64,000 nucleotides of DNA, taken from contig OZ025880.1 in the NCBI GenBank assembly GCA_964019415.1, positions 2,968,813 through 3,032,812 of the forward strand, read 5' to 3'. Both the position numbers and the translations under genes were made by a program. The notes beneath the pieces were generated by a model, which saw nothing but the letters and a program-made list of their open reading frames with translations, was not told the origin of the DNA and did no database searches. The stretch comes from Ianthella basta (Eukaryota; Porifera; Demospongiae; Verongiida; Ianthellidae). This document shows positions 12,201-27,200 of this stretch, in pieces (the first letter of the stretch is position 1; the number at the start of each line of letters is the position of its first letter).

Positions 12201-15200
12201 AACCCGAACATTTTTTAGATCAACAAGTAGTTATAGTTTTCTTGCTATAAGTTCTCAGTAGATTGGTTGATTAACTAATCCCTCATGCAGAAGTTAGATA
12301 GTACTATTGTGCACCCAATGATGCCGTTCTCTGCACCCTTCCATTGATTTTGACATCGTCAGTTACTATTATGTTGGTGGCTTTGTAATTGTTGCTATAA
12401 CTTGATATAGCAAAAATTATTAACAACACTTAGGGTTAGGTCAGGTCAGGGTCAGGGGATCATTATTTAGACTGGGGAGCCTTTAGCCATAGGCTATTCT
12501 CCCAGGCGCCCAGTAAAGAAAAGGGAACACAGTACAAAACAAAACAGAGAGACGAAATGATGTAAAGTAAAGACATGCATGGAGGATTTACATTGTTGGG
12601 TTCATTCAAGCAGTTATAAAAAAAAATTAAAATGGAAAATAGATCATGACTGTCAAGCACATAAAGGTCAGTCCAGGAGAAAAACTTCACACTTGGTAGA
12701 GAAAGCCCGGAAATCTTTCATCTCGTGGATGTTCGCAGGGAGTGATCTCCACATAGAGGCACCAGTAAAACTGAATGACCTTTGACCAAAAGATGACCTT
12801 GGGAGCGGGAGGTTGAGTTGACAAGAAGAATACGACCGAGTGTGATAAGAGGAGTTTGGACCAGAGAAGAGCTGAGATAGGTAGGACGGACAATAAGAAG
12901 AGAGGCACTTGAAGACAGTCTGGGAAAGATGAAGCTTCTTTCTGGAGGACAGTGTTGATAGACCAAGATCGTGGCGAGCAGCAGAAGCAGAAGAGTGTTT
13001 ACATCTATGAAGAACAGTACGGCAAGCAAAGTTCAACAAAGACTCAAGGTGATGGGACTCAGATTTGGTACAGCCAAACCACACAACATCACAGTAGTCA
13101 AAGTGGGGGAGTATGAAGGACTTGAGAAAAAGAACCAGGAGAGGGCTGGGGAAGAAACCAAGAGAGACAACGAAGCAAATTTAGACTGCGAGAGACCTTC
13201 TTACAAACCATGTCAATGTGATCAACCCATGTGAGGGTGTCGTTGACTACTACTCCAAGGAATTTGTGGCACCGAACCTGCTCCACAATATTATCCTCAA
13301 TCTTCAGTGTTAAGTTGCCATCCACAATCTTTCTGCTGGAATGAATTAACATCGACTTGGTCTTTGACACATTGATCTTCAAGCCATTTCTCTGTAGCCA
13401 TAGGTTGGCAAGGTCCAGGCAAAGCTGCAATGAGGATTGAATGGAGGAAAGATTGTCGCTGACGATGTAGATGGTGGTGTCATCTGCGAACAGTACTGTG
13501 GAGTCAGGAGGAAGCACAGAATGAAGATCATTGATAAAAACAGAGAAAAGAGTAGGACCAAGTATCGAGCCTTGTGGAACATCAGAGGAAGGGAAGCCAG
13601 GGGAAGAGTAAGAGTCAGCGACACGAGTGACATGGCAACGATTGGAAAGATAAGAACAAAACCAGGAAACAGCAGAGATGGAGAGGCCAAGGTTAGAAAG
13701 CTTTGATAACAGAAGTTCGTGGCTGACAGTGTCAAAGACCTTGGAGATGTCAAGAAAGATGACTCCAACTAGTTTCTTCTGATCAAGAGCCTTGCACCAC
13801 CTGTCTAAGCAATGAAGAAGTAGAGTTTGTGTGGAGTGGGAAGGGCAAAAGCCAGATTGAAGAGGAAAGAGAAGGCTGTTGGAGTTCAAGTGTGAAGACA
13901 GCTGAAGTTGGACATGTTTTTCCATGAGTTTGCTAGTAGCTGGAAGAATGGAGATGGGTCTGTAGTTTGTTGCCTTCTCGCGGTCACCCCCCATGTGGAG
14001 TGGACGGACTGAGGCACATTTCCACTGACAGGGAAAGTTGGAAGATAAGATGGATGAATTGATGATGGATGAGAGCGGAAAGCAGATTATGGAACGACCA
14101 GCAATAAGTGCAGATGGAGGTAGTTGATCAAGGCCTGTGGCACATCTGGGTTTCAGCTTGGAGAGAGCTTGCTCACACCATTCAGGAGTAGTTGGAGACA
14201 GAGAGAGGATGGGCATGGAAGTAGAAGTGGGAGTGGCTGGGAGGAAACAGAAGAAAGAGAGGCAGGAGCAATGGTGTTACAACTGACTGAAGCAAAGTGG
14301 CTGTTAAGGGTGTCAGCAACAGAGGTAGGATCTGAGCCAGTGGAAAATGAGTTATTTGTTTGTACTGAAGTGCGGGTAGCCAACTTGAGTGTATTCCACA
14401 GAGCCGATGGATGAGACTTCTTGAGCAACAGACGATGGAAATACGCAGACTTAGCATTGCGCTGTAGCTGAACCACACGGTTCCGCTGAGCCTTGTATAT
14501 CTGCCAGGCAGTGGTAGTGGGGTTGCGTCGGTAGAACCGATAGAGCCTGTTTCTTCTGTCCATCTCCTTACGTACTGACTTGGTGATCCACGGAGATGGC
14601 TTCTTCTGTACTCTAACTGTAATAACCGGGGCATGCTGATCCAAAACGTCTGAGAATAGAAGGTTAAATGCTTCAAGTTTGTCATCTGGGTCATTAAAGG
14701 CATCCATCACACACCAGGGAACAGCAGATAGGTCTTCCTCAAAACTGGCCTTAGAAAAGTGTTTAAATGAGCGGTATCTGGTGAGGGTGGGAGAAGCATG
14801 GGGAACAGATGAGTCAATGCATAGGAGGATGGGTAGATGGTCAGAAAAAGCAGTGTCAAGGACAGAAGTGCTGGAGATGGAAATGTCTGAAGTAGTGAGA
14901 AAGAGATCAAGGACTTACTCACAGAGTTATAGAAGAGTTCTTTGTCTTTACGTTCGTACTTGTCCCACTCTGATCCAGCTGAGCCTGTGGGAGATATAAG
15001 CAAAAATAGGAAGGGCAAAACAGGCCACATGGAAGCCACATTGTTTACATAATGGATATGTCCCACATGCGATATCTGCACAGTCTATGCCATCATTGAA
15101 ATCAAAAGTATAGGAATGCATACTTTTTGCTGCCACAATTATCTACTATATTATAGTGAACTAGCAGGGGAGCCTGCCGAAGTTGGTCTTCCCTGCTACA

Positions 15201-18200
15201 ACGCACCAACAAAGGCTAGCTGGCAAAGGCACATTGACAATAGTTACTTGGGTTTTTGACAGCTGACGAAGGCCTATGTGGCTGAAATGTCCTGTCACCA
15301 TTGTCTATCACCCTTCTGCTATGTCTGATGCTCACAATAATTATTACTTCTTTGGTTTCAATGAATGTAGCAATGAGCCTCTACAGCTTCATGATGATAG
15401 CAATGGTGACAAAGATATATTATTGATGTTAGTGGCATAGATTGTGCATTTGCCTTTTCGTGTGGGACATGTCGACTTAGTTTACATAAAAGTGAACCTT
15501 GAGGTATTCACACCTTGAGGCATGAAATTCATGTGTTGCCATGGCTACGCTTGCGCGCATGTGATGTGCGCGTGATTTGAGAGGCCAGTGAAATCAAACA
15601 ATATATCTGGCGGTGCCAAGAAACAGGACTACAAAGAGTTTTGGTAAAAGGAAAACAGAGCTGATGTCTTTGCTGTTTTCAAACTATGAAGGGATCGGTG
15701 TTTCATGCCTCTATAAGAACAAATTCCACACTTTGAACATGGCGAACATTGTATGATGTCATATGATTGCTTCCGTTTCATACTCCATATATGGCAGGTC
15801 ACGAGATTGTCGTGTGACTCAAGCTGTTCGAGAAGGCAGAAATGAATTTTGCCGTAAATCGCCTTCCTGACGACTTAGAACGCCAGAATTTGCATGATGA
15901 GGCCAGATTTGGTAACGCAATCATGCTTTACAACTTCTCCATGTGGGGGTGTTTGATCCAACGTAATCCAGTGCCAATGATTCAGCCGAGAAGGAAGAGT
16001 TTAGTTTTCGCGAAGTAACTCACAAACGGATTGGTTTATCAAAAGCCCCCAAAGTTAGATGATGTGACTGTGCATGGTTTTGTGCTATTTTAATCGCTTT
16101 AAGCCCCTCCACCGAGGTCGATTTGGTGATTTTGAGCCTTTACACAGGTAATCTTGTAGGCGGTGATTCTTCACCAAGGAAACCTTCACTGGAATATACT
16201 TATTACATTTAATTGTAGTGCATGAATGCAGCTTCAATTACATATACAACTTGCTTGGTGCAAATCGTATCTGCAGGAAAAAGAGCAGAGAATACGATGG
16301 TCAAAAATTGGCCCACATTGTTTACATAGGACATGTCCTACTTGTGTTCCTTTTCTACAGCAAATTTGTAGCAGACTGCAAGTTTATATGTATAGCATAC
16401 TGCTTACCTTCCATATTGCGTTTTGAAATTCTCTTTCTGACCAGGTGGTTAGCTGCCTCATGACACTTCTAGCTGAACACACTGCACAGCAGGCACTGCA
16501 CTGCATGATAACCCTACAACCATGGTTTAATTCATCATCATGTATTTGCATGAGTACTCAGCGCTATTAAGGCCTGGGTCACATGACTTTTACCAAAAAT
16601 GTATACATGTTTGGTGTTGATTTTATTCTGAATGCTGCCGTCTATGGGGATCAAGTTTAGATCAGATGGAAGTTCAGACACTGTTGTATTACCTTATCCC
16701 AAATAATATAGCGCTTAAAGAACTGGGTGCATACCAGCGACAGTCAACCAGATGATGGTTGCCAACTTTGCAGGCAAAAGGCAGAATAGTAGGAAACCAC
16801 ATAGAAGTCCAAGAATAGAGTCACACAGGCAGATGCAATGTGTACTAACATCTCACCTGGTAGATAGTTGAAATCTGCTCCAGAAGTGTGGTAAACCGCC
16901 AAGTCACCGTCTTCGCCATACAATTTTCAAGCACATTTCACCTCGTATCTGCCTACTACTTCAGTCTTTTGGGAATCTACCCAGGGGGAAGCCGTAGCAT
17001 ATCATCTAATACGTATCTAACTAGTCACAACTCTCCTAGCGCAAGTCCTGATATTCTGCATTTTCAAAAGAAGTCTAAAGGTACACATGGCCGCCTTGCC
17101 GTACGTACAAGATATGGCTTATGCACACAACCCGTGACTCCACGTGACTTAGGAATGCTTTTTCAAAGGGGATAAACAATGAATTAAGTTTTACTTTGGT
17201 ACGATTTGTAACTGAACTCGACGGTGATAAACCATGAATTTAGTTAAATGAAAAGGCTTCCCATAACAAACATGACTCAGGCCTTAACTGCGCTGAGTAT
17301 ATGAAGCATAGTTTATCTATGACATCTGTTCGTGTTATTTATGTCGATTCCATGAGTATTTTCACTTGATTGTTTAATTCTTCCCTTTACACATACAGTG
17401 TCTCCGTACCAAACTTGGACATTACTACACCAAAGAGTGCATACAAGACAACCCTTTGCTGGTCTCTTCAACCATGGACTACATTAAGCTCAATTTGGTT
17501 GATCTGAAAAAGCAGGGACCAGCACAGAAAGTTGGTGAGGCAATGGCATTACATCTAGCTAAAGGAGGTCTTGAGCAAATTCAGCATCAAAAAATTCAAG
17601 TTGACTATGATGAAATTTTAATCTTCTCCCCTCCGGCTGGTATCTCCAGAAAGCGGTTGCTAGTAGAAGGTGTGCCGGGCAGTGGCAAGAGCACGCTAGT
17701 CCAGCGAATGTGCTATGATTGGTCAGTAGGCTGTTTTGCTCAGGACTATGAAGTAGTTATCCAAGTCAACCTTAGGAATCTCCCAAAGGACCAGAAGCTG
17801 AGCCTGGAAGATCTCATCTTTACATCTGTCAGTGATGCAAATGTTGTTAAAGAAGTTGCTGACTATGTTACTGCATCCCAGGGACAGACGGTCCTAATTA
17901 TTTTCGATGGTTTTGATGAAATGTCAGATGAAATGCAGGAGAAATCTATAGTTCATGAAATAATTGCTGGTCATGTTGCCCCACAGTCATCTTTTTTGGT
18001 GACTACTCGTCCCATTTCTGTAGAGAATCTCTATCACTATGTGGACAGGCGTGTGGTGATCTGTGGGTTTGAAGAGGAAGAAATCGAGAAATACATTACT
18101 GAATACTTTGCCTTTAACCCTTCAGCAGGAGAGAAGCTCCTCAAGACCCTCTCTGATCACCCTCACATTGAGAGGCTCTGCACTGTGCCACAGATGTTGC

Positions 18201-21200
18201 TGATGGTCTGCTATAGAGCTGCTCATGGTGACTCACCAGATCTCCCTTCCACACTCCACCAGCTATTTCTGGACCTCATTCTCCTCACTGTCAACCACAA
18301 TCTTAAGCGCGCAGAGCTAAAAGAGCATGTGAACAGTCTCCAAGACGTAAGGCGCCTCTGCCCCAGTTTCAGCAAACTGACTGAATTGGCACTGGATGGG
18401 ATCGAGAAGGACCAAACCATATTTCCCAACCCTGACTTTTGGGTGGACAGTGCTTTACATGGCTTGTTCAATTGCATTGCAGCACGCAATCGATTCGGCA
18501 ACATCTTCCACATATGGCACTTCTTGCATCTCATTCTACAGGAGTTTATGGCAGCCCTTACCGTGGCCTCGAAGACAACAGAGGAGCAGGTTTCATTCTG
18601 GAAAAATCACCTTACCTTGAAGTACAACAAGTATGGAAACTATATTCTTGCAGACAATCGATACCAAACAATGTTCTTGTTATACTGTGGGATGAGTGGC
18701 CTCAACATCCCCAGCATGCAGAATGTGCTATTGGGCACACTGAACACGGTAGTGGAGCCTTGCATTAGCAGCTGTACTCCACTTCCTGCACTGTGCAAAG
18801 CTGTTGCTGAGAGTTGCAATGAACAGCTGGTTAATTCTGTTTTGTCGCCATGTGGACCAACGGTGGAGATTGAGGAAGACTATCTCAAGGATGGCGGCAT
18901 AGCATGGTGCATTGCTCAGTATTGCAAGCAGGTGGCTGGGGCTGGAATTAGGATTAGTGGGTCAGATATCAGCAGCTTTCTCTCTCAGCTTGGAGAGACT
19001 TCAACACTTGTCAGAGTGGAGTTACCACGAATGGACACAAGTGGTAAGTTCCCTGGATCACATTAGTTTCAATCAAACTACAGTTGAGCTGCTATCCTTG
19101 CAAGTTCAATTTACACCTAAAATTTCTTGACAGTTGATAATATATAGGAAAATGGGGATAATGTGTTCCAAATTGCTACAGACTGAGTTTCAGTCTTCTA
19201 TATGCAATCACCCTATGAAAGCATCATCTGTACTATTTTCTCACTAAAGTAAACACATATGGCAGCTTGTCAGAGAGCCAACTCAACATCTGTGTTAGCC
19301 AGCTTTCCATAGATAATTGTGATAAAATTATGGTGTGGATTGCACAAAACTGCAAACTGGAGTCATCGTCAACTGTGACAGCTCTGATCCATTTTACGCT
19401 GGCTACTGATCGTTACTTGGCATGCAATATTTAATGCATTTTCCTGAATGGAAGTGAGCTCTTACGTAAGGAGTTCAGTCGCATAAATGTTCCCCATATG
19501 CGACACTCAGTGGTAATTTTTCAACCACTAACTACAACACTCTGTGCTGTGTATGTGCGCAGGATGACCTTGACAGGCTGGACATTGACTTTGGAAAACA
19601 GGTCCTGCTGTTGCTATTGAGACATTACAGATACAGCTGCCCCTGTATTAAACTCCATAGACACTGCAGCCCCATTGAACTGCACATTGACCATGATGGA
19701 TTTTGGGTGTCCTTTTTTCAGCACAGCAATGGAATCTCCTCTGCTTTGGAGTCCGCTGATGTCAACTGGTGTGCTTTCACCTCAGTACCAGTGTTCTGCC
19801 AATTTACACCGGCCGATTTCTGGTGACAGCACACATTTACAAGGTTACCCTTGCTGTGGCAGATGTACTTCGCAAAACGACAATTGGTAGTCACATAATT
19901 CAGTCCCCCACAACAGTAACACTCCCAAAACCGTGGCAATTCATGAGGCAGCATGGGTTCTTCTTTGTCTCTGGGACTGTGATGATGCCCACTATTGTGA
20001 AGGGTGTTGTGATAGCTTTCTCAGAGTTGGGTCACTTTCCCGCAGAGTTCATGTGTTCAACTCCACAGTCTCCAAACTCTGGGCAATAGTCAGCACCTTG
20101 TCCAGAGTCAACTCAGACTGTGAGAGCAAGCATTTCTGGTGGGCTTTCTTCTCAGCCCACACACAAGGCAGTCTCGCAGAGGCTCACTCGGGGAAGCCCA
20201 AATGCCCAAATTTGCAGAAGACTGCCATCTTCCTTAACTCTGCAAGGTAAGTAGACACTGACTTGCCTGGCCGTTGTTGGCACTGGTGAAACTAATAGCA
20301 TGCAGCCATAACTACCTTCTTTGGTTCAAAATGTCTCTGCAAAATCTCTATTAGCTTCTTCAAAATTCTTTCCGTTGGCTTAACTGGAGACAACAAGTTT
20401 CGTAGCAGAAAATAGTTCTCTCGCCTGATCACACTCAGGAATGCCTCAACCTGCTTCTCCTACTTGATTTACCATTTGCCACGAAGTACAATTCTGCGAA
20501 CTCCATGGCCAGGTACACCCTAATTGTTTCAATGTCTGGGTTAAACTGCTCCAGTCTTCCAACTGCAGCTCTTGCCATTGTAACTTACATGCACTCCAAT
20601 GGTCTTAGGTGCTCCTATCCCATGCACCTTCGTCACCGCTGTGGTGTTGCAAGGAGCACGCAATTGGGTCACGAGTTTGCAAACACAATTAATCAATCAA
20701 CCAGCAAGTACAACAACACATGTTCAAGGCATAGACTAAAAAACTGCACATGTGCATATATAATACATGTGAGCAACAACATGATACAATGATGTCAGAA
20801 TATTAAATATTACAATGTCAAATACAATACCATGCAGCATACAACTAAGGGTGAGTAGTTTTGCCAAATATAGCACCTCAGTATTCTTGATAAAATTATT
20901 GCGTTTTAACTACCTACCTACTGCTTTGAGCAAAATGAATTGCTGACATGCTAATCACTGTTATACAGAATATATATGGAAGATTACAACTTCTAAGGCT
21001 AGGACAGATGTTGACGTATACTTTGTAGTTTCATTTGTGTACACAGTAGACAAGGTTTGCGCTACATTTGTATTAGTATGACATCACAAGAATGGCTGCC
21101 GTGTGCAAAGGTAACAATTAAGTCACTTAGAAGCATGCAAATAAGAGAACGAATCATAGCAAAATTAATAATTGCCGAGCCAAAAGACGAGGCAAGTAAT

Positions 21201-24200
21201 CGTGACACGTTGTTGTCCCCCGTTTGTATATATGTATGTATGTATGTATATATGTATATCCATCCCAGTCAACCCGAGACACCTAGATTGTGCAATAGCC
21301 CAGTGTTCTCCGCAGGCGCTCACGACAACAAAGCGCTCTACTTGGTCACCATCGGCCACGAAACAGCCTAACATTCCACCTCATCACTGCACCCTGCGTT
21401 CAGATTGGTGTTAACGTCGCCCCTTGCTTCAGCGAGGGCTACATGCCTGTTGGCCATTCGGCCATATTGGCTGACGTCATTTGCCCCGCATGGCCGGGAA
21501 CACTTCCCACTGTTCACTCGGGTGAAGCGATAACGTGCACTGTGTTAGCACAGGACTGATGGGCTTCCCTGTGCAGCTCCAAATATGTAAGTGTCGATTG
21601 CCCAGCTGCCATCCAGTGCTTGGTCTGGCTTGCTATTCCTTCTTTCTGACAGCCAGTGAAAGCAGATTACAATTCTATTGCCAAAAATGTACTTGCCCTG
21701 GCTGGGTTATGCTCATGAACCGTACTTTACTAAAATAGCTAGCTATATACGTTCAAGCGAGGCTCGTTGCACTTTAATGTATGCCCTAGTATGCCTAATT
21801 TGTCATATTTACAAGGGAATACCAGGTAACTAACCAGTATTTTGGTATCTGGTTTAGCAAATATTGATATTTATTGTTGCCCTCTGTTGGCAACCTCTCT
21901 GGTCTCCTGTCAGTGCCCGAGGCGTGCAAACATCTGTCAAAGATGCGCAAACCGTACCTTCTTTCTCACGTAGTTTGAGCAATTCACATTGCTCAGTCTC
22001 AGTCTTGTCATTTAGCCGTGTCAGGTAATTCTTTCCTTTTGCAGGCCATTTGGGTCCAAGGAAAGGCTTATAGTTTACAAACCTTACCTTTTGTCACCGT
22101 CTTGCTTGCTTGTAAGCCTAACCTGTGTGCAGGGTCCACAAGAGGCTCAAGGGGGACTGTGAATCCTCCATTATGCCAAAGCATTAAAACACGCTCCTTA
22201 TCTTTGTCATTCGGCTACAGAAGTGGTTGATAACTGACAAACGAGTTACCACAAAATCTTCCTTTGTGCCACCATATTAATTATGCGACTTAGTGCAGCA
22301 TGCAAAATTTACATTCCGCGTATAATGGGTTAAAGAAATGCTGGGAAGTGGTTATTTCTCTACTGAATGCAACATGTTTCCACTGCTGCACAGTACTGCA
22401 ACAAGCTAAATTGTTTCTGTGCAAGTGGGGCATTCTCGACAACACTTACAGTTGCTGCCTCATCCCCATTTTGTAGCTACAGCAAATTATGATGATGTTT
22501 TCTGCAAGTGATCCAAACTCCAAACCAGTCTAGCATACACAACTACTTACTGTGATCCTGTATCCCACTGTTGAATATCTTCAGAGACTTAAGACGTCGG
22601 AACGACGGTTGCTACGCTGAAGCATCCTTCACGTAGGCCTCGTTGCAGCCGAAGTAGTTACTAGGTTTCTCCGGCCATGGTGAGAACAAGAGCAGCAAGC
22701 CCTTCTACAAAAGAATTCTTCTGAGTTCTTGTGTGTTCCTTCTGATCCGCTACACGCTTTTGGCAACTAAATGTTTGAGGGTTCAGCGAATCAGCTATAC
22801 GTTCTTCTTAAATTTTGAAAACACTGAGCCAATTTTAATACACTAAGCTGGCTTCGCACCCTTGGACCTCTATCATTGGCTCATGAACTGTCAATGAGCA
22901 CAAATGCTTACATGAAGGATCCCACCTTTACCAATTATGTTACTGCTGGCCTATGAATCCTACACTTTTGAAGCATGCAGATGAACCAACCTTTGTCTCC
23001 CTAGACACTGCAGACTAATCATCATTCATCGTGCTGTACAACCTTAAGTAGAACGGCATTGATGATCCACAAATTTTACATGCATGTCCAAGGAAAACTG
23101 AATTAAGCTATGAAATGACTTTACAAATGTTCTGGCAGTATTGATAGGTGTCCATCAATTCATGCACAATTCGAAGGTTACTCAAGAATAGTAATTATGG
23201 ATGGTGAAGGAATGAGAGGTAGCCAGTAGGGATTGATGGCCAGCCCACTTGCACCTATAGGTTAGCCTCAATCCCAGTCAGTACCCACCTGGCTACCTCT
23301 ACTGGACAATATCCCTCATCCTCTTGACATCCTTACTTATTCTTACTTCTACTTGTTCCACATTATCATTTCATTTGCAACAACTTTGTGACTACAATTG
23401 ATACACCTTTTTTTAAAAAAATATTGAAGCCTTGCTATGCTACATTTTGTGACAGTTGAAGAAGATCCACGGTTTGAACATCTTGTCCTTTAATGAAGGG
23501 ACTGTTGTGTTTAATATTTTTGTTCAGTAATTTACTTTACCAGAATTGACCGAATTCAATGTAAAACTGGCTTCTGTGGGCATTCAGCAATTATAAGTGT
23601 ACTTATAAAACGCCAATAGAGAGTGCAGGATTATAGGGAGTAGACTCCATCTCAACCATCATCTTCAGTCATTCTCTAACACAGGGTGCGAAATATTCAT
23701 AAAATGCCAACCATATCCAATAGGTAAAGAAGTCTGTAGATTGGGGTCCATTGCTGCATGTTACAAGAAAGCACTAATCCACTATCATTATGACAATCGA
23801 TGGAGTAGATGCTTAATTTGCATTTAATACTACATCTAATTATAATAAATGTAATGCACATTAGTCCTTCAATTCTGGACAGAATGTCACAAAATGCAGT
23901 AGGATGTTGGAGAGGCGTAGCGAAAGTATCCTGGTTGAGCCCAAATTTGGTTTAAAGTTGTTCCATCTGAGTTCTTGCTACATTTATGGTTGCCGCCATA
24001 TCTAAGAGATAGGGGGAACACAACTTTGTTCAGAAACTCCTTCAATTTTCTACCAATCTTCACCAAACTTGGAAGAGTATATCACGACAATACAGGGGGT
24101 GACCTAAGGTAGTTAATGCCTTTGCCACATTTACTCCTTTAGACGAAATGGGTTAACATAAGTAAATTCTATGCGCACCAAGAACCTGTTTCATATCCGG

Positions 24201-27200
24201 ATACAATCCGGACATGAAACCGGTTCGCCCGATCTGAACCTGGATGCAGTCATATGAGTGTTTTTGTATCGTGGTTAATGACGTCAGCCTTCCAAGTTAG
24301 CTTAACGAATGAGGTAATGCATGACATCAGTTAATGAGACGAAGATGCCGATCACGGTGACTACAATGTGGATGTTTGTGTATTTTGCGCTCCTGTGGCT
24401 TAGGATCCGGCAGAACAGACGTTCTAGAAGATGAAGAGCACTAGAGGAGGCTAACAGAAGATGTTTGGCTGCTCTCTGCATTGAACAAGAAGATTTACAC
24501 GAGGTCTTGTGTGTTCTTTGCACACGAAGGCTTTTCCTCAGCATGCTGCAGCGGAGATCAAGCTAGATGATGCCCAGGAGAATTGATTTCAGCGTCAACA
24601 CAATACGCTCGTGGAATGACGGACGATGGAAGGCCACTCTTCACGTGAATAAGGTGACTTTTCGATATTTGTGCATTGAATTGCGTGGACGTTTGCAGCG
24701 GAGGAGATTTGTCAGAGATACAATATCTGTGGAGAAGAGGGTAGCCATTACCTTGTGGAGGTTAGGAACCAACCATGAGTATCCCATCTCTTCGGTGTAG
24801 GAATGTCATCGGTATCATAGTCCATGAGGTGTGTAAAGCCATTGTGGACTGCCTCTTGGATAAGTACATCCCAATTCCAAGAGGAGAACCGGGTATGGAA
24901 GTTGTCCGGAGATTTGAAGAGGTTTGGCATTCCCTCAGTGCTTTGGAGCTATCGATGGCTCACACATTCCTATTCTGGCACCTAATGGCCGTGCAACTGA
25001 CTACTACAACCGCAAAGGGTTGCATTCAATTGTATTACAAGCACTAGTGAGCCACGATTATCTTTTCATGAATACCTACGTTGGATGGCCGGGCAGTGTA
25101 CATGATGCACGCATTTTCAGCAGTTCCGAAGTACTTACTAAGGGAGAAGTAGGAACACTTGTACCTAATTCAGTGCGAGTAATTTCTGGTGTGCGTGTAC
25201 CAGTGGTTATTCTGGGAGATCCTGCCTATCCTTTACTCAGCTGGCTAATGAAGCCCTACACTGGTTCTGGTTTACGTGATAGGCAGAGGCGGTTCAATTA
25301 TCAACTCAGCAGAGCTCGTGCTATAGTTGAGTGTGCTTTTGGCCGACTAAAGGGATGATGGAGGTCGCTACTCAAACGCAGTAGTGATGTACATACGTAT
25401 TGATTTCATGTCAACTGTGGTCACAAGCTGTTTCATTTTACACAATATGTGTGAAATTCACAAAGATGGTTTCAATGAACAATGTCGGAATGAGGAGGTG
25501 ATGAGGCAGTCAATCACCACAAGTGGTGCAAATCCCACACAGCATTCTTCTCATACAGGAGGCATTAGAAGTGCACTGACATCGTATTTTGAAACCCATT
25601 AACTGACTGTCATACCATTATCTTTTCTTTGCTGTTTTTAGCAAGTGGACTTACCTTGTGTACTGTTGCATAACCTTTTGCATGTTGTGTTGTCATCATC
25701 ATCATCATCATCATCATTAGAACACAATCTCCGAAACACATGGGGGTTGTTCATACAAATGAAAATTGAGCTTTTAGTATAATTATATTGTCATAGGTTA
25801 GATACTATAGAGTATTCTTAAGATTACTAATACTGGAATGTCTACATCATGGCATCCATCAGTAAGCATTGCTCCATCGTTTTCTTGGCCTCCCTCTTGG
25901 TCTTTTCCCTGGTAACACTCCACTCATTACCATCTCTGTTATAGATCCAACTTGTTCTTCTACCTGTTTCTTCCAGACTTCTCTCCTTCTGCATACCTGC
26001 TCCACAATTCTTTCCTGCCCTAACTGTGTTCTAATGTCGTCATTTCTCACGTGATCTATTCTCTTCACTCCTGCTATCTTCCTTAGCACTCTCATCTCAG
26101 CTGCCTGTACTCTTTGTTTCTCCCTCTCCTTTAACACCCAAGATTTTGCACCATATGTCAAAGTTGGCTCTATCATTGCCTTGTACACCAACATCTTTGC
26201 ACTTCTACTTAATTCTCTGCTCTCAAAAACTTCTGACTTCTCCCGCTGCACATAAAGCTGCACCAATTCTCTTCTCCAACTCACATTCCATTCTCCCATC
26301 CTCACTCAGAATCACTCCCAGATATGCTTGCTTCCCTGCATTCTCCAGTTTCCGGCCACCTACCTCCACACTACAATCCGCCTGCTTCTTGCTAAAAACC
26401 ATTGTTGTTGTCTTATCTGTGTTCATTGCCAATCTATGCCGCTTCACCGCTTCACTGAACTCTTTAACATTGTGTTGCAGATCTTCTTCCGTCTCAGCAA
26501 GGAGGACTGTATCATCTGCGAACATTAGGAGTTGCATTGTACACTTGTCCAGTCTGACTTCTCCATTAAACTGAGCCCTAGCTTCTTGGGCCACCATGTC
26601 CAAGAAGACATTAAATAGCCATGGGGATAGGGGACATCCTTGCCTCACTCCCTGCTGCACCTCAAAACACTCCATCAGTTCATCTTCCACTCTCACCCTG
26701 GCCTTGCTGTTTTCATACAGGGCTTTCACAGCTCTCAGAAGTTTGCCTGACACTCCATATGTAGCTAAAGTCCTCCACATATCTTCTCTCCAGACTTTGT
26801 CATAAGCTTTTTCCGGGTCAATAAATGCAGCGTACATTTTACCATCCTTCTCAAGAGTCTTCTCTGCCAACTGTCTCATAACAAAGATCTGGTCTCTACA
26901 CCCTCTTCCCACTCTAAAACCTGCTTGCTCTTCCATCACCTGACCTTCTGTCACCTGGCGTATTCTGGCATCCAGGATCTTTGCAAAGATTTTGCCTGGG
27001 ATACTGAGCAGACTGATTCCTCTATAATTCTTGCACAATTTCTTGCTTCCTTTCTTATGTATTGCAACTATCACTGCCTTCTGCCAGTACTCAGGAGCTT
27101 TTCCTTTTTCCCACACTATATTGAAGATTATGTGCAACCATCTCACTACTGTGTCCCGGCCTTCATTTCTCCCTGTATATATACCACACACTCCAGCAGC

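Noticed and set aside
13437-14414. Plus-strand frames opposite the LINE RT
   Set aside because: Shadows of the minus-strand LINE coding region.
18223-18768. Alternative frames over the NACHT exon
   Set aside because: Shadows of the 548-codon frame that carries Walker A and B.
20846-21880. LRR exons hidden just after the NACHT exon
   Set aside because: Apart from the doubtful 19250 exon, the stretch is explained by Gypsy and MITE-B sequence.
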